From: Prado023 sp963753075
GTDB taxonomy: Bacteria > Actinomycetota > Actinomycetes > S36-B12 > CAIYMF01
DNA: 64,000 nt
Reading direction: 5' to 3'
NCBI GenBank assembly: GCA_963753075.1
Contig: CAVWAR010000017.1
Coordinates: 434,001-498,000, forward strand
The position numbers were made by a program, and so were the translations under genes. Below the pieces are notes generated by a model, which was not told the origin of the DNA, searched no databases, and was given only the letters and a program-made list of their open reading frames with translations. Shown in pieces: positions 54,995 to 63,089 of the stretch; position 1 is the first letter of the stretch; each line of letters starts with the position of its first letter.

Positions 54995-57055
54995 TCACCC
55001 CACCCGGGCGAGGACCTCGCGAGCCGTGCAAGCAACGGACTCCGCGGTGAACCCGAGCTTCACGAACAGCTCGCCGGCAGCCGCCGAAGCGCCGAAGTCC
55101 GAGACTGATACACATGCGCCCTGGCTGCCGACGTACTTCCACCAACCCTGGTCGCTGCCGGCCTCGATGCTGACCCGCCCCAGCACGTCCGGCGGCAGCA
55201 CCTGGTCGCGGTACTCGGCGGGCTGGTCGTCGAACCACTCCAGGCAGGGCATCGACACGACTCGGGTCGGCACCCCCTCGGCCTGGAGGAGCTCACGTGC
55301 GCCCATGGCCACCGACACCTCCGACCCCGTCGCGAGCAGGATCATGCGGGGGCGGGCGCCGTCAGCCTCGGCGATGACGTAGGCCCCGCGGCTGGCCTGT
55401 GCGACCGGCTGGCCGGCGGAGTGATCGAGCGTGGGCAGGTTCTGGCGCGACAGGATCAGGCCGGTTGGGCCAGTCCCCTCGAGGGCCGTCGCCCAGACCT
55501 CGGCGGTCTCGTTGGCGTCAGCAGGCCGGGCCACGCTCATGTTGGGAATGGCTCGCAGTGCCCACAGGTGCTCGACCGGCTGGTGCGTGGGTCCGTCCTC
55601 GCCGACCCCGACGGAGTCATGGCTCCAGATGAACAGTGACGGCAGGTCCATGAGGGCCGCCAGCCGTACGGGGGCGCGCATGTAGTCGCTGAAGACCAGG
55701 AACGTGCCGCCGAACGAGCGGGTCAGTCCGTGCAGCGAGATGCCGTTGAGCACTGCGCCCATCGCGTGCTCGCGGACCCCGAAGTGGATGATCCGGCCGT
55801 ACGGGTCGGCGTCGGGCGCTGGAGAACCGATCGGGAGGAAGGAGCGGCCCCCGCTGATGGTGGTCCCGTTGGACCCGCCGAGGTCCGCGGAGCCGCCCCA
55901 CAGCTCTGGGACGACCGCGGCCAGGGCGTTGATGACCTTCTCGGAGGCGACCCGGGTGGCGACCGACGTGCCCAGTTCCCAGGTGGGAAGCGCTTCGCGC
56001 CAACCCTCGGGCAGGCGCCGCGCGACAAGCCGGTCCAACAGCGTTGCGGCGTCCGGGTTGGCCGCCCGCCAGCGCTGGTAGTCGGCCTCCCACCCTGCCC
56101 GGAGCTCGGCACCGCGCACAGTGACCTGTCGGGCGTGCGCGAGGACATCGTCGGCGACGCCGAAGGTGACGTCCGGGTCGAGGCCGAGCGCCACCTTGGT
56201 GGCGGCCACCTCGTCGGCTCCGAGGGCCGAGCCGTGTGACTTGCCGGTGTTGCGCAGCGTGGGGGCAGGCCACGCGATGACGGTGCGCAGCTGGATCAGC
56301 GACGGGGCGTCGGTGTGGTCGCGGGCGGTCGTCATCGCTGTATCGAGGGCGTCGATGTCCACGGAGCCGTCCGCGGCAAGGTCGACGGTCTGAACGTGCC
56401 ATCCGTACGCGCGGTACCGGGCAGCCACGTCCTCGGTGAATGACACGGCCGTGTCGCCCTCGATGGAGATGCGGTTGTCGTCCCAGATGACCACCAGGTC
56501 TCCGAGCCGCTGAGTTCCGGCAAGGCTGGCCGCCTCACCGGAGATGCCCTCCTCGAGGTCCCCGTCAGAGGCGATGACCCACACGGTGGAGTCGAAGGGG
56601 CTGCTGCCCGCTGCGGCGTCCGGGTCGAGCAGGCCGCGTGAGTAGCGCGTGGCCATGCAGATGCCCACCGCCGAGGAGACTCCCTGCCCGAGCGGACCGG
56701 TCGTCATCTCGATGCCCTGGGTGATGTTGCGCTCCGGGTGCCCCGGCGTCTCGGAACCGTCTGTCCGGAAGGCCTTGAGGTCCTCGAGGCTGATGTCGTA
56801 GCCGGAGAGGTAGAGCTGGATGTAGAGGGTCAGGCTGCTGTGCCCGCACGAGAGCAGGAAGCGGTCCCGACCGATCCATCCCGGGTCGGCCGGGTCATGG
56901 CGCAGGTGGCGCTGGAAGAGCAGATAGGCGGCCGGGGCCAGTGCCATGGCCGTCCCGGGATGACCGTTGCCCACCTTCTGGACTGCGTCAGCTGCAAGGG
57001 CACGTGCCGAGGCCACCACCCGTTCGTCGAGCTGGGTCCAGCCTGAGATGCCCAT
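54995..57055 (-). CDS. tkt: Transketolase
   Basis: This thiamine-diphosphate enzyme of the non-oxidative pentose phosphate pathway has 686 residues. It has VGNGHPGTAMALAPAAYLLF, GPLGQGVSSAVG, the ThDP/metal loop GDLEEGISGEAAS...WDDNRISIEGD, the catalytic Glu region REHAMGAVLNGIS, and SVGVGEDGPTHQPVEHL. The usual downstream partners tal, zwf, opcA and pgl do not follow. It is divergent from ctaB with an 83-base spacer. Confidence 0.95.
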   Translation of the reverse strand: MGISGWTQLDERVVASARALAADAVQKVGNGHPGTAMALAPAAYLLFQRHLRHDPADPGWIGRDRFLLSCGHSSLTLYIQLYLSGYDISLEDLKAFRTDGSETPGHPERNITQGIEMTTGPLGQGVSSAVGICMATRYSRGLLDPDAAAGSSPFDSTVWVIASDGDLEEGISGEAASLAGTQRLGDLVVIWDDNRISIEGDTAVSFTEDVAARYRAYGWHVQTVDLAADGSVDIDALDTAMTTARDHTDAPSLIQLRTVIAWPAPTLRNTGKSHGSALGADEVAATKVALGLDPDVTFGVADDVLAHARQVTVRGAELRAGWEADYQRWRAANPDAATLLDRLVARRLPEGWREALPTWELGTSVATRVASEKVINALAAVVPELWGGSADLGGSNGTTISGGRSFLPIGSPAPDADPYGRIIHFGVREHAMGAVLNGISLHGLTRSFGGTFLVFSDYMRAPVRLAALMDLPSLFIWSHDSVGVGEDGPTHQPVEHLWALRAIPNMSVARPADANETAEVWATALEGTGPTGLILSRQNLPTLDHSAGQPVAQASRGAYVIAEADGARPRMILLATGSEVSVAMGARELLQAEGVPTRVVSMPCLEWFDDQPAEYRDQVLPPDVLGRVSIEAGSDQGWWKYVGSQGACVSVSDFGASAAAGELFVKLGFTAESVACTAREVLARVG

Positions 57056-57138
57056 GGATCCTCCTGAGTCGGGTGCTGGGTCGAGGGTATCCGGCGGCGG
57101 CGTCCGACCGTTGCACGAACGCAGGTAGCATTGCCCGT

Positions 57139-58068
57139 GTGACAGCAGTTGAGTCGGGGCGCTCAGGGTCCCAGCCCGGATCCCATGCCGAGCCCGACTC
57201 CCGTTGGCGGGCCTATGTTGCCCTGACCAAGCCCCGGGTCATCGAGTTGCTGCTCGTGACGACGGTGCCGGTCATGTTCCTTGCCGCCGACGGCTTCCCA
57301 CCCCTGTCCACCATGATCCTGACGCTGCTCGGGGGCACGATGGCTGCGGCGGGAGCCAACGTCATCAACCAGGTCTACGACCGCGATATCGACGCGGTCA
57401 TGGTGCGCACCCAGCAGCGTCCGCTGGTCACCGGAAGCATCAGTGCCTCCAGTGCCCTGCGGTTCGGGATCCTGCTGAGCGTCGGTTCCGTGCTCCTCCT
57501 GGCGCTGACGGTCAACGTCGTGTCTGCGGCCCTGGCGGCTGCTGCCATCGGCTTCTACGTCTTCATCTACACGATGCTGCTCAAGCGACGGACCGCCCAG
57601 AACATCGTCTGGGGTGGGGCTGCCGGCTGCTTCCCCGTCCTGATCGGCTGGTCTGCCGTGACCGGGTCGCTGGCCCTGACGCCGTTTGTCCTCTTCGCCA
57701 TCGTCTTCTTCTGGACCCCTCCGCACTACTGGCCGCTCGCCCTGCGGTTCAAGGCCGACTACCAGGCGGCGCGGGTTCCAATGCTGCCGGCCGTTGCCGA
57801 CACCTCCGCGGTGGCATCGGCGATCGTGCGCTACTCGTGGGCGATGGTCGCAGCGTCGCTTCTGCTGACCCCGGTGGGTGGCATGGGCTGGCTCTACACC
57901 GGCTCCGCGGTAGTCCTGGGTGCGATGTTCATGTGGGAGGCCTTCGCGCTACGCAGCCGTGTGCGTGCTGGCGCTGCCGACCCCCGGGCGATGCGCCTGT
58001 TCCACGGGTCGATCTCGTACCTGTCGCTGCTGTTCCTCGCGGTGGCGATCGATCCCTTCCTCGGCTGA
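57139..58068 (+). CDS. ctaB: Protoheme IX farnesyltransferase (heme O synthase)
   Basis: This membrane UbiA-type prenyltransferase converts heme B to heme O for cytochrome c oxidase. The 309-residue protein has a short polar N-terminus, about nine helices, the first Asp-rich motif NVINQVYDRDIDAVMVRTQ and the second region RFKADYQAARVPMLP. KPRVIELLLVTTVP is typical. Start GTG 57139. Its partner ctaA lies 3.2 kb further on in opposite orientation, separated by the two-component system and the Pro-rich protein. Confidence 0.94.
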   Translation: MTAVESGRSGSQPGSHAEPDSRWRAYVALTKPRVIELLLVTTVPVMFLAADGFPPLSTMILTLLGGTMAAAGANVINQVYDRDIDAVMVRTQQRPLVTGSISASSALRFGILLSVGSVLLLALTVNVVSAALAAAAIGFYVFIYTMLLKRRTAQNIVWGGAAGCFPVLIGWSAVTGSLALTPFVLFAIVFFWTPPHYWPLALRFKADYQAARVPMLPAVADTSAVASAIVRYSWAMVAASLLLTPVGGMGWLYTGSAVVLGAMFMWEAFALRSRVRAGAADPRAMRLFHGSISYLSLLFLAVAIDPFLG

Positions 58069-58116
58069 GCCGGACCGAAGCGCGCCGCTCGAGCCCACGG
58101 GCCCAGAGGGCTGCCG

Positions 58117-59403
58117 TCACGTCCTGCGGTTCGGGGCCCTGGTCAGGTTGAGCCGCACTCGCGCGCCGCCCGAGGCCCCAGAGCCGATCTCGATCGAGCC
58201 ACCCGAGCGCTCAGCCAGCCGCCGGGCGATGTCCAGGCCGAGCCCGGTGGAACCGGAGTCCGACTGGCCGCGCTCCATGACGTGGTGCGAGGCGATGCCG
58301 GGCCCGTCGTCGGTGACCTCGAGCCATGCCAGCTCGGCGTCGGTGACGCCGACCGCGACGCGGAACGAGACACCCTCGTCGGTGTGCGAGAACACGTTGC
58401 CGATCAGCGCGTCGAGCGCGTCACCGAGGTCCCGTGCCTCGGCCGCGACGAGCACGGGTGCTGCGGGGATGTGCCCCACGAGCCGGCGGTCCTGGTCCTC
58501 GGCCAGAACCAGCCAGAACGACGCGCGCTCCCGGGCAACAGCGCAGAGGTCGGCGGTGGCCGGCATGTCATCGCGCAGGGGCCGACGGGCCTCCCGGATG
58601 ACCTCGTCGACCATGCGCTCGAGGCGGTCGACATCGTCCACCAGCCGCTCCGCAGACTCCTCCGGCTGGAGTGACTCGGCATCCAGGCGCAGGGCCGCCA
58701 CGGGTGTGCGCAGTCGGTGCGCGAGGTCGGCAACCTCTTCGCGCTCGAGGCCCAGCAGCTCCGTCACTCGGCTGGCCAGGCGATTGAGGGCGTCTCCGGC
58801 GTTGTCGATCTCCTTGATGTCGCTCGGGGGCACCCGTGCGGTCAGATCGCCGGCAGCCAGGAGCCCGGCGGTCGCCCCGAGGTCGCCGATCGGTCTGAGG
58901 AACGCGCGGGCCAGCAGGAGCCCCAGCCCGACGGAGAGGGCGAGCAGCCCGAGGCCCAGGAGCAGCAGGGTCAGGCGTGCCTCGCGAACGGCCCCGTTGA
59001 GCTGCTCGTCGCTGATGTAGACGCGCAGGATCGCCTCGCCGGTGTCCGTGTAGACCGGAACCAGCAGGTCGCGCCCGCCGTCCACATCGGCGAAGAACGC
59101 ACCGCGCTCGCGTGCGAGTTCGACGGAGGGGCTGATCGGCTGCGGTGCTCCGATCCTGGTGTCGTCAGCCAGGTACACGGTGGCCAGGTGCTCAGTCCGG
59201 GTGGAGATCGCGGAGAGCAGCTCGGCGAGCTCGTCGGGGGCGACCACCGGGATGCGCGACACGATGGGCTGGATCTCGAGGACGAGCTCGCGCTGGGCTC
59301 TGTCCACGGCGAACTGCCCGACCATGACCATGAGGGGGACGAGGAACGCAACCAGGACGATCGACGTCGAGGCCAACAGTGTCACCAGGATGCGGCGGCG
59401 CAC
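58117..59403 (-). CDS. Two-component sensor histidine kinase
   Basis: This 428-residue membrane kinase has helix 1 (about 5-28), an external sensor region (about 29-145), helix 2 (about 146-167), a HAMP domain (RPIGDLGATAGLLAAGDLTA), the phospho-acceptor H-box LAHRLRTPVAALRLD and the ATPase domain with N-box GNVFSHTDEG, G1 DDGPGI and G2 GLGLDIARRLAE. The H-box has Arg where most kinases have Glu (HxxRTP against HExRTP). GTG start at 59403, four bases after the regulator stop, so kinase and regulator form an operon with the regulator first. The signal sensed is unknown. Confidence 0.9.
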   Translation of the reverse strand: MRRRILVTLLASTSIVLVAFLVPLMVMVGQFAVDRAQRELVLEIQPIVSRIPVVAPDELAELLSAISTRTEHLATVYLADDTRIGAPQPISPSVELARERGAFFADVDGGRDLLVPVYTDTGEAILRVYISDEQLNGAVREARLTLLLLGLGLLALSVGLGLLLARAFLRPIGDLGATAGLLAAGDLTARVPPSDIKEIDNAGDALNRLASRVTELLGLEREEVADLAHRLRTPVAALRLDAESLQPEESAERLVDDVDRLERMVDEVIREARRPLRDDMPATADLCAVARERASFWLVLAEDQDRRLVGHIPAAPVLVAAEARDLGDALDALIGNVFSHTDEGVSFRVAVGVTDAELAWLEVTDDGPGIASHHVMERGQSDSGSTGLGLDIARRLAERSGGSIEIGSGASGGARVRLNLTRAPNRRT

Positions 59404-59407
59404 CGCG

Positions 59408-60085
59408 TCAGGGCTCCACCAGCTTCACGCCGACTCCTCGCACGGTGTGCAGGTAGTGCGGCTCCTGCGCGGTCTCGCCCAGCTTGCGGCGCAACCAGGA
59501 CAGGTGGACGTCGACGGTCTTCTCGCCCCCTCCGTAGGACACGCGCCAGACCTCGGCCAGCAGCTCCCGCTTGGTGACCACCTCGCCGGGCCGCGCCATC
59601 AGGTACGCGAGGAGGTCGAACTCGCGCGGACTGAGCTCCAGCGGCGCGTCCTCCAGCTCGGCGGTGCGGCCGCGGGTATCCAGGTGCAGCCCTCCGACGG
59701 CCAACTCGGTGCTCGGCGCGGCGCTCGCGCTGCGCCGGAGCACCGCGCGGATCCGGGCGTCGAGTGTGTCGGCCGAGAAGGGCTTGATCATGTAGTCGTC
59801 CGCACCGTTGTCGAGCGCCCGGACGACCTGCTCGTCATCATCACGGGCGGTGGCAACGATCACGGGAGTGGCGCTGACCGCGCGGAGCATGCGAAGCAGC
59901 TCCACCCCGTCGAGGTCGGGCAGGCCGAGGTCGAGGATCACGACGTCGGGCTCTCCGCTGATCGCGGCCTGCAGGCCGGTCATTGCACTCGGGGCCGAGT
60001 CGACGGCGTGGCCACGGTCGCTCAGCGCCCGGATGAGCGCCGTCCGGATCCCTGCGTCATCCTCCACGACCAGGACTCGAGACAT
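59408..60085 (-). CDS. OmpR/PhoB-family response regulator
   Basis: This 225-residue regulator has a receiver domain with E8/D9/D10, phospho-acceptor D52 (VVILDLGLPDLDG) and K101 (YMIKPFSA). The winged-helix domain follows, with LELSPREFDLLAYLMARPGEVVTKRELLAEVW, VDVHLSWLRRKLGE and the wing TVRGVGVKL. ATG 60085 is the natural start; the open frame further upstream is only the antisense of the Pro-rich gene. It is divergent from that gene, with a direct repeat in the shared 133-base promoter region. Confidence 0.92.
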   Translation of the reverse strand: MSRVLVVEDDAGIRTALIRALSDRGHAVDSAPSAMTGLQAAISGEPDVVILDLGLPDLDGVELLRMLRAVSATPVIVATARDDDEQVVRALDNGADDYMIKPFSADTLDARIRAVLRRSASAAPSTELAVGGLHLDTRGRTAELEDAPLELSPREFDLLAYLMARPGEVVTKRELLAEVWRVSYGGGEKTVDVHLSWLRRKLGETAQEPHYLHTVRGVGVKLVEP

Positions 60086-60177
60086 GCCAACACCGTAGAC
60101 GCTCGAATGCTGCGGCCAGTGCAGGCACGGCGGTTCAGCAGGCGTTGCGAGCGCGGCGCGCGGCGATTTGGGGCCCC

Positions 60178-60196
60178 TTAAGCCGGGATTAGCCGG
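60178..60196 (+). promoter_or_regulatory. Direct-repeat candidate operator between response regulator and Pro-rich gene
   Basis: TTAAGCCGG immediately followed by GATTAGCCGG: the AGCCGG cores are at 60181 and 60191, a 10-base period suited to tandem binding of an OmpR-type dimer. It lies 23 bases before ATG 60219. Confidence 0.4.
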
Positions 60197-60218
60197 AGGA
60201 AGGGGCACACTGGTAACC

Positions 60219-61235
60219 ATGAGGTATCGCTGGCTGTCTGTCACTGCGTGGGCCGCGATGGCCGCCGGGGCCGCTGCTGTCAGCCTGGCCGCCGTCTCAG
60301 CTGTCCGCGACGCTGTCGCCGACGCTCCGGTTCGGGCGCTCAGCTCCTCCGACGTCGATCGCCTCCTCGAGAACCCTGACGATCCCATGCCGCCGTACGC
60401 AGCGCTGACTGATCGCCGCTCAGCCGATGAGGCCGCCGGGGCTCGGCCGGAGGAGAACGCAGGCCAGTTCGCCCAGGGCGCTGCCGAGGCGACCGTCCTG
60501 GCAGCCCCGGCCCCGCCAAGCATAGGCGGGGGCCAGGCGGAATCAGCCGCTGTCGAGGGACTGACGTCGAGCGCTCCGCCCCCTGAGCCGGTGCCGCCGG
60601 ACAACCGCACGAACCAACTCGAGGAGTCCGAGTCCGTCGCCGATGGGTCCATCGGGGGAGTGGCCGTGGGGGCGGCCGGCACAGGCGCAGATGTTGTCGG
60701 CGAGGTCCCCGGCACTGCCGCGGAAGCACCGTCTGCTGCCTCGGACGCTCCGTCGACCGTTGCGGATGTGCCGAGCCTGACGCCCAGCCCCGAGGACCCG
60801 TCCGCGACCCCCGGCGATCCGAGCCTGACGCCCAGCCCCGAGGACCCGTCCGCGACCCCCGGTGAACCGAGCCTGACGCCCAGCCCCGAGGACCCGTCCG
60901 CGACCCCCGGTGAACCGAGCCTGACGCCCAGCCCCGAGGACCCGTCCGCGACCCCCGGTGAACCGAGCCTGACGCCCAGCCCCGAGGACCCGTCCGCGAC
61001 CCCCGGTGAACCGAGCCTGACGCCCAGCCCCGAGGACCCGTCCGCGACCCCCGGCGAACCGAGCCTGACGCCCAGCCCCGAGGACCCGTCCGCGACCCCC
61101 GGCGACCACACCGGGTCACCCGTCGACCCCTCGCCGAGCGGCCCGACCACCTCCGCAAGCTGGCCCGAGGCCACGCCCTGGCCGTCGAGCTCGGACGCGG
61201 TGGGCGCGGACCCCAAGGGTTGGCCGAGCCACTAG
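60219..61235 (+). CDS. Secreted or membrane-anchored Pro/Ser/Thr-rich repeat protein
   Basis: This 338-residue protein has one N-terminal helix (about residues 8-28; AAMAAGAAAVSLAAVSAV), then low-complexity Ala/Glu/Pro-rich sequence. Seven tandem 16-residue repeats PSLTPSPEDPSATPG(E/D) follow from residue 185 to about 296, then a Pro/Ser-rich tail. There is no recognised domain. It resembles cell-wall-spanning stalks and would demand EF-P for translation. ATG 60219 has GGAGGAAGG. Divergent orientation from the two-component operon suggests it is a target. The long minus-strand frames opposite the repeat are artefacts of GC bias. Confidence 0.65.
   Translation: MRYRWLSVTAWAAMAAGAAAVSLAAVSAVRDAVADAPVRALSSSDVDRLLENPDDPMPPYAALTDRRSADEAAGARPEENAGQFAQGAAEATVLAAPAPPSIGGGQAESAAVEGLTSSAPPPEPVPPDNRTNQLEESESVADGSIGGVAVGAAGTGADVVGEVPGTAAEAPSAASDAPSTVADVPSLTPSPEDPSATPGDPSLTPSPEDPSATPGEPSLTPSPEDPSATPGEPSLTPSPEDPSATPGEPSLTPSPEDPSATPGEPSLTPSPEDPSATPGEPSLTPSPEDPSATPGDHTGSPVDPSPSGPTTSASWPEATPWPSSSDAVGADPKGWPSH
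60771..61106 (+). repeat. Seven tandem 48-bp repeats
   Basis: Copies start at 60771, 60819, 60867, 60915, 60963, 61011 and 61059, nearly identical and differing only in the last two codons (GGC/GGT and GAT/GAA/GAC). The multiple of three keeps the frame, so copy-number change would alter stalk length without breaking the protein. Confidence 0.95.
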
Positions 61236-61310
61236 CCCCGACCAGCTCGTAGCGCTCCGAGCAGTTGTGGCGGGTGGGCGTCCGGCGGGCGGCCCTCGGC
61301 TCAGGGTGGT

Positions 61311-62264
61311 TCAGCCGCGCGAGCGCAGGCTCAGGTGGTTCTGCAGGACGGCGACCCACACCAGGCACGCCAGGAGCATGTGGACGGCCACCAGGGCCCA
61401 GGGCACGCCGGTGAACCACTGGGTGTAGCCGAGGATCCCCTGAACGACGGCAAGGGCGATCAGTGCGGTGGACCATGACCGTGCCCTCACCGGGCCGTCG
61501 GTCAGCCGCAGCGCCAGCCACATCGCCACGATGAGGCCGATGAACAGCAGCACGAGGTCGGCGTGCAACCACGCTGCGGTCCGCAGGTCGACCGGAATCC
61601 GGTTGTCAACCCCTGCGTCGCCTGAGTGCGGCCCAGCCCCCGTGACGATGGTGCCCAGGACGATCACGGCTGCGCACGTCGCGACGAGGACCAGTGAGAG
61701 GGCGCGGATCTCGCTCCGCACCAGCCGGACGAGTGGCTCATCCCCGGGTTCGCCGGCGCGGCGCACCAGCACCACGCAGCCGGCGATGATCGCCACAGAG
61801 ACCAGCAGGTGCGATCCGACGCTGTACGGGTTGAGCCCGGTCAGGACCGTGATGCCCCCGAGGACGGCCTGGGCCAGGGTGCCAACGAGCGGAACGATCG
61901 CCAGCAGCAGGATGGCCCGGCGCGGCTGGGCGCCCTCGGACTTCCAGCGCGAGCGCATCCGCAGCGCCCCGACGATCGCAGCAATGGCCAGGATGCCCAG
62001 GACGAACGTCAGCAGCCTGTTGCCGAACTCGATGTACTTGTGGAACGCCTCGGTCTGGCTGTCGGTCGGCACGATCGACCCGTCAACGCACTCGGGCCAC
62101 GTCGGGCAACCCAACCCGGAGGACGTGACGCGCACCAGCCCGCCTGTGACGACGATGCCGATCTGTGCGACCAGATTCGCCATGAAGATCCCGCGAACAC
62201 CACGAGTGACTGGTGAGGGGGCCGTGACGGCAGAGGTGCGAACGGGGCTGTCGGAGGCGAGCAC
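61311..62264 (-). CDS. ctaA: Heme A synthase
   Basis: This membrane enzyme oxidises heme O to heme A. The 317-residue protein has about eight helices with the heme-ligand histidines in AFHKYIEFGNRLLTF, VGSHLLVSV, AAWLHADLVLLF and VAVHMLLACLVW. The external Cys pair is in SGLGCPTWPECVDG. Start GTG 62264. With ctaB it indicates an aa3-type cytochrome oxidase. The ABC exporter genes upstream on the same strand form a typical actinobacterial neighbourhood. Confidence 0.94.
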   Translation of the reverse strand: MLASDSPVRTSAVTAPSPVTRGVRGIFMANLVAQIGIVVTGGLVRVTSSGLGCPTWPECVDGSIVPTDSQTEAFHKYIEFGNRLLTFVLGILAIAAIVGALRMRSRWKSEGAQPRRAILLLAIVPLVGTLAQAVLGGITVLTGLNPYSVGSHLLVSVAIIAGCVVLVRRAGEPGDEPLVRLVRSEIRALSLVLVATCAAVIVLGTIVTGAGPHSGDAGVDNRIPVDLRTAAWLHADLVLLFIGLIVAMWLALRLTDGPVRARSWSTALIALAVVQGILGYTQWFTGVPWALVAVHMLLACLVWVAVLQNHLSLRSRG

Positions 62265-62309
62265 GGGGATAAGCGTAGTTCGCGCTCCGGGCGCCGCGGT
62301 GGGCGGCTG

Positions 62310-63089
62310 CTACTCCCAGCGGAACGTGCGCACGGAGGTGATGCTCCCTGCCGCTGCCCAGGCGACGAGGATCAGGATCGGGCCCCACGGGGTACCGGTG
62401 CCGCCGGATGGGGCCGCCATCAGGGCGCGCAGGGCATCGCCCAGCGCGGCGCTGGGCAGGAACTGCACGACGCCTGCCAGCGCACCGGGAAGCCGGTCGG
62501 TGGGCAGGACCGTGCCACCGGCGAAGAGCAGCAGCAGGAAGATCCCGTTGGCCACCGCCAGAGTGGCCTCGGCGCGCAGCAGGCCGGCCAGGGCAAAACC
62601 CCATGAACCGAGGGCCAGGGTGCCCAGGACGATGGTCCCGGCAAGCACGACCGGCTCGGCGATGGTCGCTGACCAGCCGAGCAGCAGGGCCACTATCGCG
62701 ATGAGCAGCATCTGCACGACGATCACCGCGAAGGTGGCCGCGATCTTGCCGATCAGCAGTCCCGAGCGCCCCAGGGGTGTGGCTCCGAGGAACTTCAGCA
62801 CCCCGGATCGGCGTTCGAAGCCGGTTGCGATCGCGGTGGCGGTGAATGCCGTGGAGAGGATCGCCAGGGCCATGACCCCGGGAGTCGCCTCGTCGACCTC
62901 GGCGAGGTCGAGTCGGGTGATGGCCACGAGCACCACCACGGGGATGATCACCGTCAGCAGGATCTGCTCCCCGTTAGTCATCAGCAGCCGCCACTCGAGT
63001 CCCGCCTGCGCCCGCCAGCGCGCGAACGGGGGCGCTGCGCCAGGAGCCGGTGTCAGATCGAGCGCTGGCGAGCCGTCCTGTGTGCTCAT
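62310..63089 (-). CDS. ABC-2 type transporter permease
   Basis: This 259-residue permease has six helices of the ABC-2 exporter class: LEWRLLMTNGEQILLTVIIPVVV at the start, GFERRSGVLKFLGATPLGRSG (the cytoplasmic coupling region), and the extracytoplasmic TVLPTDRLPG near FLPSAALGDALRAL. The ATG overlaps the stop of the ATPase gene, so the two proteins form one exporter. The substrate is unknown; in actinobacteria this pair commonly lies between ctaA and the suf cluster. Confidence 0.85.
   Translation of the reverse strand: MSTQDGSPALDLTPAPGAAPPFARWRAQAGLEWRLLMTNGEQILLTVIIPVVVLVAITRLDLAEVDEATPGVMALAILSTAFTATAIATGFERRSGVLKFLGATPLGRSGLLIGKIAATFAVIVVQMLLIAIVALLLGWSATIAEPVVLAGTIVLGTLALGSWGFALAGLLRAEATLAVANGIFLLLLFAGGTVLPTDRLPGALAGVVQFLPSAALGDALRALMAAPSGGTGTPWGPILILVAWAAAGSITSVRTFRWE

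Noticed and set aside
60543..61109. Minus-strand Gly/Arg-rich repeat protein opposite the 48-bp repeats
   Set aside because: No start context or helix. The plus-strand frame has a ribosome site, a membrane segment and a sensible promoter region.
60086..61216. Possible N-terminal extension of the response regulator to about 600 residues
   Set aside because: The extension is antisense to the Pro-rich repeat gene and repetitive only because that gene is. The receiver domain begins naturally at ATG 60085.
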